Positions 28,104-37,321 of a stretch of DNA of 64,000 nt are shown one piece after another (position 1 is the stretch's first letter; the number at the start of each line of letters is the position of its first letter). The notes beneath the pieces were generated by a model that was not told the DNA's origin, searched no databases, and saw only the letters and a program-made list of their open reading frames with translations. Origin of the DNA: Cupriavidus sp. YR651. Its GTDB lineage: Bacteria > Pseudomonadota > Gammaproteobacteria > Burkholderiales > Burkholderiaceae. The position numbers were made by a program, and so were the translations under genes. Location: contig NZ_FMYZ01000007.1 in NCBI RefSeq assembly GCF_900101625.1, positions 124,001 through 188,000 on the forward strand, written 5' to 3'.

Positions 28104-28913
28104 GTGATCCGACGAATTTCCGAACTGTTTGGCAGCCAGCTGCGGATGCTGACTGCTGCAGTGGCAGGCGCGATCGCCCTCGCCGGTTGCGCCACCGCGC
28201 CGACCGATGAGGCCGCCGCCACCGCGACTGGCGGCACCGCTGCCGCCAGCGCCACGCCGTCCAATGGACGCGCCGGCCAGGCCTCCGGGCCGGGCGCCAA
28301 ACCCGCTCCCATCGTTTCCAGCACAGCGCCCACCAAGACGGTCACCCTGCCCGACAAGGGTCGCGTGAGCCTGGCGGAGTATCGCACCCAGATGCGCGAG
28401 CAATTGATGAAGTCGGAGAATGCATCGTCGAACGTGGCGGACTGCGCCGCGCATGCCAGCTGGGTGGTGCCGCGCTCGGCATCGTATGACGCCCTGAAGA
28501 TCCCCACCGGCGCGCTCTCCAGCGAGCAGGCCACCGTCGAACCGTGGAATGGCCGCTTCTCGGCCGGCAAGCAGGCGGTGCCGGTCACGTCGGTCGTCAC
28601 GTTCTCGGCGACGGCCCACAAGCGCCGTGGCGAGGCCCAGTGGCAACCGGTCAAGGTCCGTTGCGGCTATGACGACAGCATGATGCTCGCGTACGAACTG
28701 CTCGACAGCAACGGCGACACGATCAGCGAAGCCGCCGCCGCGCCAGCCGTCGCCACACCGGCGTCCTCGCACAGCAGCAGCACCAAGGGCAAGGGAAAGA
28801 GCAAGGGCAAGAGCAGCGCCAAGTCAACGTCGTCCAAATCGACGTCGTCCGCGAAGAGCACAACCTCTTCCTCGTCCTCGTCCTCCTCATCCAAATCGAA
28901 GAAGAAGCAATAA
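28104..28913 (+). CDS. Uncharacterised lipoprotein with Ser/Lys-rich tail
   Basis: 269 residues from a GTG start (an ATG 14 codons later is the alternative). The N-terminus ends in lipobox LAGC (Cys29), so it is probably an exported lipoprotein. Residues about 90-210 form a conserved-looking domain with two cysteines (DCAAHASWVVPRS, VRCGYDDSMMLAY). The last 50 residues are low-complexity Ser/Thr/Lys repeats (SKSTSS, then a serine run, ending KSKKKQ). It may belong to a Burkholderiaceae-specific family; function unknown. Confidence 0.7.
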   Translation: MIRRISELFGSQLRMLTAAVAGAIALAGCATAPTDEAAATATGGTAAASATPSNGRAGQASGPGAKPAPIVSSTAPTKTVTLPDKGRVSLAEYRTQMREQLMKSENASSNVADCAAHASWVVPRSASYDALKIPTGALSSEQATVEPWNGRFSAGKQAVPVTSVVTFSATAHKRRGEAQWQPVKVRCGYDDSMMLAYELLDSNGDTISEAAAAPAVATPASSHSSSTKGKGKSKGKSSAKSTSSKSTSSAKSTTSSSSSSSSSKSKKKQ

Positions 28914-28975
28914 GAAGACCCGGCGGCAAACCACCACTGCCGCCAGTCATCGATACCAAAACCGCAGGCAGGCGG

Positions 28976-30118
28976 TCAGCCCAGATACTCCAGCACCGCC
29001 TGCAGCATCGACGTGCCCAGCAACGCGCTCCTGGCGCCGTTCCAGCCAACCGCCGGATCGGGCAGGTCGGCGTTGTCCTTGAACGGCATCTCCAGCGTCA
29101 GCGCCAGGCAGCCAAAGGTATGGCCGATGTACTTCGAGGCCAGCTTGAGCGCGTCGGCGTTGTACTTGCTGGCCGCGTAGCCGTGCACGTCCTGGAAATC
29201 CGGCGTGGCACGCTTGAAGGCCTCGATGAAGCGTGATTGCTGCGCGCGCTGCGCCTCGGTGAAGCCGGGCAGCATCTCGCTGCCGGCCACGAAGTTGTAG
29301 GGCAGCCCTTCGTCGCCGTGGATATCGAAGAACAGATCCACGCCGGTGGCCTCGATCGCGCGGCGCACATGCCAGACCTCGGGGCTCGTCTCCAGGCTTG
29401 GCTGCATCCATTCACGGTTCAGGTTGGCGCCCGCCGCATTCGTGCGCAGGTTGCCGCGCGCGCTGCCGTCCGGGTTCATGTTCGGCACGATATGGAACAC
29501 CGCGCGATCCAGCAGCTTGCGCGCGACTGCGTCGCCCGCCCACATGCCGGTGCCGGTCAGGCGCTGCAGCACGCCTTCGCAGAACCATTCGGCCATGCTT
29601 TCGCCCGGGTGCTGGCGCGCAATCATCCAGATGGTCTTCTTGCCCGGCCCCGGCTGGCCGAGCGTCACACACGTCAGGTCGCGGCCATCGACGGTGCTGC
29701 CAAGGTGCGACAGCTTCGCCAGCGGCGACCGCTGGCACGTCGCCAGCAGAGACAGATGACGCTCGTCCGGATACGGTTCGAAGTAGGCCAGCCACACGCT
29801 GTCGTGCTCGGGCGTGAATTCGACGGTCATCGTGGCGCCGTCAAAGCGCGTCGGCACACGGAACCAGTGGGCGCGGTCGTAGGACACCACCGCGCGATAG
29901 TCGCGCCAGCCGTCCGGGTACGTGCACTCGCCGGCGTTCAGGAACTGCAGGCGGCATGCCTGCCCCGCCGCGCCCTGCAGGCGGAAGTGAAACCATTGGC
30001 GGAAGTCGGCGTGGGAATCGGCCCGGATGCGCAGACGGATATCGTCGGCACGATCGAGCGATTCGACTTCGATCGCGCCCGAATCGAACAGCGTGGAAAT
30101 ATGCAGGGCTGAGGTCAT
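28976..30118 (-). CDS. M14 family zinc carboxypeptidase (cytosolic carboxypeptidase-like)
   Basis: 380 residues. An N-terminal beta-rich domain (about 1-130) precedes a zinc carboxypeptidase domain with ligand motif HPGES (RQHPGESMAEWF), NMNPDGSARGNLRTNAAGANLNREW and a second ligand in FDIHGDEG; a Glu near TLEMPFKD may be the catalytic base. The arrangement is that of bacterial relatives of cytosolic carboxypeptidases. No signal peptide. The peptide substrate is unknown. Confidence 0.9.
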   Translation of the reverse strand: MTSALHISTLFDSGAIEVESLDRADDIRLRIRADSHADFRQWFHFRLQGAAGQACRLQFLNAGECTYPDGWRDYRAVVSYDRAHWFRVPTRFDGATMTVEFTPEHDSVWLAYFEPYPDERHLSLLATCQRSPLAKLSHLGSTVDGRDLTCVTLGQPGPGKKTIWMIARQHPGESMAEWFCEGVLQRLTGTGMWAGDAVARKLLDRAVFHIVPNMNPDGSARGNLRTNAAGANLNREWMQPSLETSPEVWHVRRAIEATGVDLFFDIHGDEGLPYNFVAGSEMLPGFTEAQRAQQSRFIEAFKRATPDFQDVHGYAASKYNADALKLASKYIGHTFGCLALTLEMPFKDNADLPDPAVGWNGARSALLGTSMLQAVLEYLG

Positions 30119-30148
30119 GGGGAATGTCTCGGTTCTTGTCTCGGTGGC

Positions 30149-30934
30149 TCAGTCTTCCAGGCGCCGACGGAATACCCAGCGGGTGTCGTCCGACGCCGCC
30201 TTGTCAAACGCGTAACCGTCTTCGGCAAAGCGCTTGAGCCCGCTGGCCTCGGTCACGCGATGGGTCACGGCATAGCGCGCCATCGTGCCGCGTGCCCGCT
30301 TGGCATGGAACGAAATGATCTTGTAGCGCCCGCCCTTCCAGTCCTCGAACACGGGCGTGATCACGCGCGCGTTCAGCACCTTGGGCCGCACCACCTTGAA
30401 ATATTCCTCGGACGCCAGGTTCACCAGCGTGGGCGCCCCCTCGTGCCTGAGGTCCGTCATGTCCTGGTTGATGAGCTGCGTGACGTCATCGCCCCAGAAC
30501 GCATACAGGTCACGGCCGGCGGCGGTATCCAGCCGCGTGCCCATTTCCAGGCGATACGGCTGCATCCAGTCCATCGGCCGCAGTACGCCATACAGGCCGG
30601 ACAGGATGCGGATGTGCTTCTGGGCAAAGGCGAGGTCGTCGGTGGACAGCGACTTCGCGTCCAGCCCGTCATAGACGTCACCGTTGAACGCGAGCACGGC
30701 CTGCTTGCTGTTCTGCGCCGTGAACTCGGGCGACCACTCCGCATAGCGGGTCACGTTGAGCACGGCCAGCTTGTCGGAGATATCCATCAGGGCGCCCACG
30801 TCCTGCGGCGCCAGGCGGCGCAGGCGCTCGATCAGCGTCGTGGAGCGGTCGATGAAACGCGGCATCGTATGGGTCTTGATGCGCGGCGGTGTCTCGTAGT
30901 CCAGGGACTTGGCGGGAGACAGAACAAGGAGCAT
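30149..30934 (-). CDS. yaaA: Peroxide stress protein YaaA (DUF328)
   Basis: 261 residues from ATG 30934 ([17 protein letters not shown]), the canonical start; an in-frame extension to 31489 runs over the PIN gene and is rejected. Conserved blocks include [32 protein letters not shown] and [15 protein letters not shown]. In E. coli YaaA limits free iron and DNA damage during hydrogen peroxide stress and binds DNA. It diverges from the PIN gene, with only 40 bp between start codons. Confidence 0.95.
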   Translation of the reverse strand: MLLVLSPAKSLDYETPPRIKTHTMPRFIDRSTTLIERLRRLAPQDVGALMDISDKLAVLNVTRYAEWSPEFTAQNSKQAVLAFNGDVYDGLDAKSLSTDDLAFAQKHIRILSGLYGVLRPMDWMQPYRLEMGTRLDTAAGRDLYAFWGDDVTQLINQDMTDLRHEGAPTLVNLASEEYFKVVRPKVLNARVITPVFEDWKGGRYKIISFHAKRARGTMARYAVTHRVTEASGLKRFAEDGYAFDKAASDDTRWVFRRRLED

Positions 30935-30974
30935 GGCAAAATCGGGGGCAGAAACAAAGACCCGATTGTAGCGA

Positions 30975-31508
30975 ATGCCCAACCACCCCACCGCCGGCGC
31001 CCTGCCCGCCACTTCCCGCGCTCCGGCGCCCGCGCCCCGCGTCGTCCTCGATTCCAATATCTGGGTCGACCTGCTGGTGTTCCGGGATCCGCACGTGGAG
31101 CCGATCCGGACCGCGCTGGCCACCGGCGCCATCGCCCCGGTGATCCGCGCCGACTGCCGCGAGGAATTGCGCCGCGTGCTGGCGTACCCGCAGTTTGCCC
31201 GCTTTGACGTCGATATCGGCGCCGCACTGGCCGAAGTCGACGGCTTCACCACGCTGGAGGCCGCCCCCCAGCAGGCCGACGCGGATGCCGTGCGCCTGCC
31301 GAAATGCCGCGACACGGACGACCAGAAGTTCATCGAACTCGCCCATTTCTCCCGCGCAGCCTTGCTGGTGTCCAAGGACAAGGCGGTGCTCAAGCTCAGG
31401 AGCCGCCTGCGTCGCATGAGTGGCGTGGAGATCCTGCCGCCGCGGGCCTTCGGTGCCTGGCTGGCCGCGCTGGGTGCGCCACCGGCCACCGGGGCCGATC
31501 CCCGCTAG
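30975..31508 (+). CDS. PIN domain protein, putative toxin component (TIGR00305-like)
   Basis: 177 residues with a 20-residue Ala/Pro-rich N-terminus. PIN nuclease features are [13 protein letters not shown] (first Asp), a conserved Glu in [14 protein letters not shown], and [11 protein letters not shown] plus SKDKAVL (C-terminal acidic residues). Annotated relatives are called toxin components, but no antitoxin gene is adjacent: the neighbours are yaaA and an aminotransferase. It may be a housekeeping ribonuclease-like protein rather than a toxin. Confidence 0.85.
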   Translation: MPNHPTAGALPATSRAPAPAPRVVLDSNIWVDLLVFRDPHVEPIRTALATGAIAPVIRADCREELRRVLAYPQFARFDVDIGAALAEVDGFTTLEAAPQQADADAVRLPKCRDTDDQKFIELAHFSRAALLVSKDKAVLKLRSRLRRMSGVEILPPRAFGAWLAALGAPPATGADPR

Positions 31509-31587
31509 AATGTCGCACGGCCGCCGTCGTCGCCAATTGCCGACGGCCGCCGTGCCCCGCCTGCCCTTGTCCCTATCCCGTATCGCC

Positions 31588-32760
31588 ATGTCCGCAGAAT
31601 CCTCGCTCGCCCCGCTGACCCCGCCGCTGTCGCGCCTGCCGCAGGTCGGCACCACGATCTTCACCGTGATGTCGGCGCTGGCCGCCGAAAAGAACGCCGT
31701 CAACCTGGGGCAGGGTTTCCCGGATTTCGACTGCGACGCCCGCATCGTCGATGCCGTGGCGGACGCCATGCGCGCCGGCCACAACCAGTATCCGCCGATG
31801 GCCGGCGTGCCGAAGCTGCGCCAGGCCATCGCCGGCAAGATCGCCACGCTGTACGGCCACACGTATGACTGGAACACCGAGATCACGGTCACCGCGGGCG
31901 CCACGCAGGGCATCCTGACATCGATCCTGGCCACCGTGCATCCGGGCGACGAGGTCATCGTGCTGGAACCCTGCTACGACAGCTACCTGCCCTCGATCGA
32001 GCTGGCTGGAGGCAAGGCGGTGCCGGTGACGCTGGAAGCGCCGCTGTTCCGCATCCCGTTCGACAAGCTGGCCGCCGCGATCACGCCGCGCACGCGGATG
32101 ATCCTCATCAACACCCCCCACAACCCCACCGGCACGATCTGGCGCGCGGAGGATATGGACCAGCTGGCCGACCTGCTGGCTGGCACGGACATCCTGCTGC
32201 TGTCCGACGAGGTCTACGAGCACATGGTCTATGACGGCCAGCCGCATGCTTCGGTCTCGCGCCATCCGGAACTGGCGCGCCGCAGCTTCGTGGTGTCGAG
32301 CTTCGGCAAGACCTACCACGTGACCGGCTGGAAAGTGGGCTACGTGGCAGCGCCGGCCGCACTGTCGAACGAATTCCGCAAGGTGCACCAGTTCAACGTG
32401 TTCACCGTGAACACCCCGGTGCAGTACGGCCTCGCCGACTATATGGCCGACCCCGCGCCGTACCTGGACCTCGCGGCGTTCTACCAGGCCAAGCGGGACT
32501 TCTTCCGCGCCGGACTGGCTTCCACGCGCTTCAAGCTGTTGCCATCGGACGGCACGTACTTCCAGTGCGTCGACTACTCGGGCATTTCCGATATGAGCGA
32601 GGCGGACTTCTCGATGTGGCTCACGCGCGAGATTGGCGTGGCGGCGATCCCCGTCTCGGCGTTCTACTCGCAGCCGCGCGAATCAGGCGTCGTGCGCTTC
32701 TGCTTCGCCAAGAAGGAAGAAACGCTCGCGCTGGCGCTGGAGCGCCTGGCAAAGCTGTAA
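31588..32760 (+). CDS. PLP-dependent aminotransferase (methionine/kynurenine aminotransferase-like, YbdL type)
   Basis: 390 residues from ATG 31588 (MSAESSLAP); a longer frame overlaps the PIN gene. Class I aminotransferase with LGQGFPDFD at the N-terminus, NTPHNPTGTIW, LSDEVYEHMVYD (PLP-ring Asp/Tyr) and the PLP lysine in SSFGKTYHVTGWKVGY. These features, together with the C-terminal VRFCFAKKEETL, match YbdL-like enzymes that transaminate methionine and aromatic amino acids. A bidirectional terminator follows. Confidence 0.9.
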   Translation: MSAESSLAPLTPPLSRLPQVGTTIFTVMSALAAEKNAVNLGQGFPDFDCDARIVDAVADAMRAGHNQYPPMAGVPKLRQAIAGKIATLYGHTYDWNTEITVTAGATQGILTSILATVHPGDEVIVLEPCYDSYLPSIELAGGKAVPVTLEAPLFRIPFDKLAAAITPRTRMILINTPHNPTGTIWRAEDMDQLADLLAGTDILLLSDEVYEHMVYDGQPHASVSRHPELARRSFVVSSFGKTYHVTGWKVGYVAAPAALSNEFRKVHQFNVFTVNTPVQYGLADYMADPAPYLDLAAFYQAKRDFFRAGLASTRFKLLPSDGTYFQCVDYSGISDMSEADFSMWLTREIGVAAIPVSAFYSQPRESGVVRFCFAKKEETLALALERLAKL

Positions 32761-32880
32761 CGTCCGGCCGGGCGGCGGCGACCCCGAGGCGCGCCTTTCC
32801 GCCCGCGCATCTGGCGAACCGGCCAGCAGGCGACCCGGCCATCTGCCAGGGCGTCCGATTCGTCCAATTCCACCCGATAG

Positions 32881-32917
32881 AAAAAGCCCCGCAGGCACAA
32901 CCCTGCGGGGCTTTTTC
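32881..32917. terminator. Bidirectional terminator between aminotransferase and GST genes
   Basis: Perfect stem AAAAAGCCCCGCAGG / CCTGCGGGGCTTTTT with a short loop, A-run on the left and T-run on the right. It separates two convergent genes. Confidence 0.92.
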
Positions 32918-32968
32918 CTATGGCATAACCACGCTGGTGCGCGGTGGCTTCGGCTGGGCGATTCCGGC

Positions 32969-33610
32969 TCAGCGGCTTCGGCTCAGCATCAGCTCGGTAC
33001 TGGCCTTCCGGTCGGCATTGATCTTCTGCACGGTGGGGCGCTCCGACATGGCCTTGAGGTAGGCCTTCACCGGCAGGTGGGCCAGCAGGTCCTCGCCGTA
33101 GATGATCTTCGTGCACGACGAGATCAGCGGCAAGTGGCAGATCGCCGCGCAGTCGGCCAGCGTGAAGGTGTCGCCGGCCACGTAGGGCGAGAACTTCGCC
33201 AGCTTCGCAAAGGCCGGAATGTACTTGTCCAGCAGGCGACGCTGGCGCTCCTTGACCTTGTCGCTGACGGTGCCGCCAAAGAACGCTTCCGCGTACAGCT
33301 CGCGTGCGGTCAGTTCCAGGTAAAGCTCCATGAACGTGACGAGTTCGCGCACCTTGCCGGCCTGGAGGGGATCCTTGGGCAGCAGCGGCGCCTGGCTGTA
33401 CGTGGCCTCGATGTATTCCGCGATGGTCTCCGATTCGCACAGGGGGCCGGAATCGGTGATGATGTAGGGCACCTTGCCAAGCGGCGACGCCTCCAGGTCC
33501 GTCTCGCCGACCCAGGCCAGCACTTCCTCGAATGGCAGGTTCTTTTCCAGCAGCGCCAGCTTGACCTTGTTGTAGTAATTGCTGGCGGCAAAACCGCATA
33601 GCTTCAGCAT
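32969..33610 (-). CDS. Glutathione S-transferase family protein
   Basis: 213 residues. Thioredoxin-fold N-terminal domain with LCGFAASNYYNKVKLALLEK and the cis-Pro/SES glutathione-binding segment GKVPYIITDSGPLCESETIAEYIE, then an all-helical C-terminal domain (YVAGDTFTLADC). The catalytic residue is probably Ser or Asn of AASNYY. Substrate unknown. It diverges from the 3-hydroxyacyl-CoA dehydrogenase gene. Confidence 0.9.
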   Translation of the reverse strand: MLKLCGFAASNYYNKVKLALLEKNLPFEEVLAWVGETDLEASPLGKVPYIITDSGPLCESETIAEYIEATYSQAPLLPKDPLQAGKVRELVTFMELYLELTARELYAEAFFGGTVSDKVKERQRRLLDKYIPAFAKLAKFSPYVAGDTFTLADCAAICHLPLISSCTKIIYGEDLLAHLPVKAYLKAMSERPTVQKINADRKASTELMLSRSR

Positions 33611-33776
33611 GTCGTCTCTCTCCGTTATTGAAATGGATCGTCCGTGTGGACTTGGGGGCGCCCCGCCACGCCTCCCCTGGCCGATCAGCGCACGCAGCGT
33701 GCGCGCGGAGTCTGTCGCGGAGGGTGCAATAAACGTACGATCGTGCTAATTTAACCACAACTCTTTTGGACGAACG

Positions 33777-35300
33777 ATGAGCAATTCCACTATCCACACG
33801 CTCGGCATCGTCGGCACGGGCGCCATGGGCCGCGGCATCGCCCAGATCGCCGCACAGGCCGGCCTGACCGTCAACCTGTTCGACACCAATCCCCAGGCCG
33901 TCGCCGCCGCCCGCCAGTATCTGCAGGATACCTTTGCCAAACTGGCCGACAAGGGCAAGATCAGCGCCGCCGACAGTGAAGCCGCGCTGGCCCGCGTCAA
34001 GCCGAGCAACGCGCTGGAAGACCTGGCCGGCTGCGACATGGTGCTGGAAGCCATCGTGGAAAAGCTCGAGGTCAAGCGCGACCTCATCGCCAAACTGGAA
34101 GCCATCCTGCGTGAAGACGCGATCATCGCGTCGAACACCTCCTCGCTGTCGATCACGGCCATCGCCGTCGGCGCGAAGAAGCCCGGCCGCGTGGTCGGCT
34201 ATCACTTCTTCAACCCGGTGCCGCTGATGAAGGTCGTGGAAGTGATCGACGGCCTGTCCGGCGATCCGGCCGTGGGCGACGCGCTGATGGAGCTCTCGCG
34301 CCGCATGGGCCACACGCCGGTGCGCTGCAAGGACATGCCGGGCTTCATCGTCAACCATGCTGGCCGCGGCATGAATATCGAAGGCCTGAAGATCGCGCAG
34401 GAAGGCGTGGCCGAGTTCGTCGACATCGACAACATCATGCGCGAGCAGGCCGGCTTCCGCATGGGACCGTTCGAGCTGATGGACCTGACCGGGCTGGACG
34501 TGTCGCACCCGGTGATGGAATCGATCTACAACCAGTTCTACCAGGAAGCGCGCTACCGCCCGTCGCCGATCACCGCCACGCGCTACGTCGGCGGGCTGCT
34601 CGGCCGCAAGACCGGTGCGGGCTTCTATGCCTACCCGGACGGCCAGAAGCAGGTGCCGGCGGCCAAGCCGGTGCCCGATGCGCGCCCGGCCAGCGTCTGG
34701 GTGAGCCGCGCCAATGAGCGCGGTCATGCGATGACCGTGAAGCTGCTCACCGCGCTGGGCGTGACGCCCGAGGCCGGCAACGCGCCGTCCGCTGAAGCGC
34801 TGATCGTGGTCACCCCGCTGGGCCTCGACGCCACCACGGCCGCCCTGCAGGAAGGCCTCGACGCGCGCCGCGTGATCGCCATCGACACGCTGCTGCCTTT
34901 TGAAGCCACCAAGCGCCGCACGCTGATGACCACGCCGGCCACCAGCGCCGCCACGCGCGATGCCGCGCACGGCCTGTTCGCCAGCGATGGTGTGCCCGTG
35001 ACCGTGATTCGCGATTCCGCCGGCTTTGTCGCGCAGCGCATCGTCTGCTGCATCGTCAACATCGCCAGCGATATCGCTCAGCAACGCATCGCCACGCCGA
35101 CCGACATCGACCTCGCCGTGAACCTGGGCCTGGGCTATCCCAAGGGCCCGCTGGCCCTGGGCGATGCGATCGGCCCGGATTTGATTCTCCAAGTGCTGAC
35201 CAACCTCGACCGCCTGACCGGCGACATGCGCTACCGCCCGAGCCCGTGGCTGTGGCGCCGTGCCAGCCTGGGGCTGTCGCTGCTGACCGAAGAAGCCTGA
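33777..35300 (+). CDS. 3-hydroxyacyl-CoA dehydrogenase (PaaH/PaaC-like)
   Basis: 507 residues. NAD-binding motif GTGAMGRGIAQIAAQAG at the N-terminus, the HCDH signature VGYHFFNPVPLMKVVEVI (catalytic His) and DMPGFIVNHAGRGMNIEGL. Two C-terminal helical domains are seen, so it is the long form, as in PaaH enzymes of phenylacetate degradation and poly-functional beta-oxidation enzymes. It is followed by a terminator and then an enoyl-CoA hydratase gene, so the pair would carry out two beta-oxidation steps. No other paa genes are present. Confidence 0.9.
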   Translation: MSNSTIHTLGIVGTGAMGRGIAQIAAQAGLTVNLFDTNPQAVAAARQYLQDTFAKLADKGKISAADSEAALARVKPSNALEDLAGCDMVLEAIVEKLEVKRDLIAKLEAILREDAIIASNTSSLSITAIAVGAKKPGRVVGYHFFNPVPLMKVVEVIDGLSGDPAVGDALMELSRRMGHTPVRCKDMPGFIVNHAGRGMNIEGLKIAQEGVAEFVDIDNIMREQAGFRMGPFELMDLTGLDVSHPVMESIYNQFYQEARYRPSPITATRYVGGLLGRKTGAGFYAYPDGQKQVPAAKPVPDARPASVWVSRANERGHAMTVKLLTALGVTPEAGNAPSAEALIVVTPLGLDATTAALQEGLDARRVIAIDTLLPFEATKRRTLMTTPATSAATRDAAHGLFASDGVPVTVIRDSAGFVAQRIVCCIVNIASDIAQQRIATPTDIDLAVNLGLGYPKGPLALGDAIGPDLILQVLTNLDRLTGDMRYRPSPWLWRRASLGLSLLTEEA

Positions 35301-35303
35301 ACG

Positions 35304-35338
35304 CGGGCGCCCCGAAGAGACGCGGGGCGCCTTTTTTT
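35304..35338 (+). terminator. Terminator after 3-hydroxyacyl-CoA dehydrogenase
   Basis: Stem GGGCGCCCCG / CGGGGCGCC with a T-run, directly after the stop codon. An imperfect copy of its 3' arm (ACACGGGGCGCCTTC) occurs about 30 bp further on without a T-run. Confidence 0.85.
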
Positions 35339-35397
35339 GCACCCCAAGGAGACACGGGGCGCCTTCATCTCGCCCCGCCGCACATCAAGAGGCTGCC

Positions 35398-36177
35398 ATG
35401 ACTGCCCAGTTGCTTTCCGAACGCGTCGACGCGACGCTCGTCCTGACCATCTCCAACCCCGAGGCGCGCAACGCGCTGCATCCGGATATATATGCCGCAT
35501 CGCAGGAGGCCCTGGAAGTTGCCGCGCGCGACGACGCGATCCGCGCCGTGGTGCTGACCGGCGCCGATGGCGTGTTCTGTGCCGGCGGCAACCTCAACCG
35601 GCTGCTCGGTAATCGCTCGCAGCCGCCTTCGGTGCAGGCGGAAAGCATCGAAACGCTCAATCAATGGATCGAGACGCTTCACGCGTTTCCCAAGCCGATC
35701 ATCGCCGCCGTGGAAGGGCCCGCCGCGGGCGCCGGCTTTTCGCTGGTGCTGGCGTGCGACTTCGTGGTCGCGGCCAGCGATGCGAAGTTCGTCATGGCCT
35801 ACGTCAAGGTGGGCCTGACGCCCGACGGTGGCGGCTCCTATGAACTGGCGCGCATGCTGCCGCGTCAGTTGGCCAGCGAGATGATGATGGAAGGCAAGCC
35901 GGTGGACCCGGCGCGGCTCGCGCATTTCGGCATCGTCAACCGCGTGGTGCCGCCGGGCCAGGCGTTGACCGAGGCGCTGCGCATCGCCGAGAACCTCTCC
36001 AGGGAATCGCCCAATGCGCTCCGCGGCATCAAGGCGCTGATCAACCATGCGGGCAGCGCCACGCTGACCGGGCACCTGGCCGCCGAACGCGACAGCTTTG
36101 TGTCCGCGCTGCACCACAAGGACGCCGGCGAAGGCATCGGCGCGTTCCTGGAGAAGCGCAAGCCGAACTATCGCTGA
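35398..36177 (+). CDS. Enoyl-CoA hydratase/isomerase family protein
   Basis: 259 residues, crotonase fold. Oxyanion-hole segments VFCAGGNLNRLL and AAVEGPAAGAGFSLVLACD are intact; VGLTPDGGGSYELARMLP carries Asp rather than Glu at the position of the usual general base, so isomerase, hydrolase or related activity is possible. Close relatives in Burkholderiales are sometimes named oxepin-CoA hydrolase (alternative type), which would agree with the PaaH-like gene just upstream, but I cannot confirm this. Confidence 0.88.
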   Translation: MTAQLLSERVDATLVLTISNPEARNALHPDIYAASQEALEVAARDDAIRAVVLTGADGVFCAGGNLNRLLGNRSQPPSVQAESIETLNQWIETLHAFPKPIIAAVEGPAAGAGFSLVLACDFVVAASDAKFVMAYVKVGLTPDGGGSYELARMLPRQLASEMMMEGKPVDPARLAHFGIVNRVVPPGQALTEALRIAENLSRESPNALRGIKALINHAGSATLTGHLAAERDSFVSALHHKDAGEGIGAFLEKRKPNYR

Positions 36178-36244
36178 AGGTATCGCTGAACGGCCCCCGC
36201 CGCCCCTCATAAAAAGATAAATCGGATAGACATTCGGAGACAGC

Positions 36245-37321
36245 ATGAGCACCAACGTTTCGCACTTTGAAGGCACCCGCCCCGTGGCCGACCAGCAGCG
36301 CTTCGACCTGGGCGCGCTGGAGGCCTGGATGCGCCAGCACGTGGAGGGCTTTGCCGGCCCGCTGAGCATCGAACAGTTCAAGGGCGGCCAGTCCAACCCC
36401 ACGTTCAAGCTGATCACGCCGGGCCAGACCTACGTGATGCGCGCCAAGCCGGGGCCGAAGGCGAAGTTGCTGCCGTCCGCGCATGCCATCGAGCGCGAGT
36501 ACCGCGTGATGGCCGCCCTGGCCAATACCGATGTGCCCGTGGCACGGATGTATGCGCTGTGCGAGGACGAATCGGTGATCGGCCGCGCCTTCTACATCAT
36601 GGAGTTCGTCAGCGGCCGCGTACTGTGGGACCAGTCGCTGCCGGATATGACCCCGAGCGAGCGCAGTGCGATCTATGACGAGATGAACCGGGTCATCGCC
36701 GCGCTGCACAGCGTCGACTACAAGGCCATCGGGCTGGCCGACTATGGCAAGCCCGGCAACTACTTCCAGCGCCAGATCGAGCGCTGGAGCAAGCAATACA
36801 AGCTGTCCGAAACCGAATCGATTCCGGCGATGGACCAGCTGATGGCCTGGCTGCCCGAGCATATTCCGCAGGAGTCCGAGGAGCGCACCTGCATCGTCCA
36901 CGGCGACTACCGCCTCGATAACCTGATGTTCCACCCCACGGAACCCAGGGTTCTGGCCGTGCTGGACTGGGAACTGTCCACGCTGGGCCATCCGATGGCG
37001 GATTTCGGCTATCACTGCATGAGCTGGCATATCCAGCCGGGCCAGTTCCGCGGCATCGCCGGGCTGGACCACAAGGCGCTGGGCATTCCCGACGAGGCCG
37101 CCTACCGCCGCATGTACGAGCAGCGCACGGGCCGCCCGATCACGGGCGACTGGAACTTCTACCTCGCCTTCAGCATGTTCCGCATTGCCGGCATCCTGCA
37201 GGGCATCATGAAGCGGGTTGTCGATGGCACCGCATCGTCGGCGCAGGCACTGGATGCCGGCAAGCGCGCCCGTCCGATGGCCGAGATGGGTTGGACCTAC
37301 GCACAGAAGTCGGGCGCCTGA
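36245..37321 (+). CDS. Phosphotransferase family protein (ACAD10/11 kinase-domain-like)
   Basis: 358 residues with an aminoglycoside phosphotransferase/choline kinase fold: KGGQSNPTFKL (nucleotide loop), YVMRAKPGPKAKLLPSAHAIEREYRVM, catalytic loop CIVHGDYRLDNLMFHP and VLAVLDWELSTLGHPMAD (metal-binding Asp). This is the kinase type fused to acyl-CoA dehydrogenase in human ACAD10/ACAD11 and acting on 4-hydroxyacyl-CoA in bacterial levulinate catabolism. A matching acyl-CoA dehydrogenase gene lies at 47709. The substrate here is inference. Confidence 0.88.
   Translation: MSTNVSHFEGTRPVADQQRFDLGALEAWMRQHVEGFAGPLSIEQFKGGQSNPTFKLITPGQTYVMRAKPGPKAKLLPSAHAIEREYRVMAALANTDVPVARMYALCEDESVIGRAFYIMEFVSGRVLWDQSLPDMTPSERSAIYDEMNRVIAALHSVDYKAIGLADYGKPGNYFQRQIERWSKQYKLSETESIPAMDQLMAWLPEHIPQESEERTCIVHGDYRLDNLMFHPTEPRVLAVLDWELSTLGHPMADFGYHCMSWHIQPGQFRGIAGLDHKALGIPDEAAYRRMYEQRTGRPITGDWNFYLAFSMFRIAGILQGIMKRVVDGTASSAQALDAGKRARPMAEMGWTYAQKSGA

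Noticed and set aside
30975..31508. A type II toxin-antitoxin pair
   Set aside because: No antitoxin-like frame lies upstream or downstream; the gaps are 40 bp to yaaA and 79 bp to the aminotransferase.
32664..35342. 892-codon minus-strand frame
   Set aside because: Opposite to the 3-hydroxyacyl-CoA dehydrogenase and running through the GST gene in another frame; composition is shadow-like.
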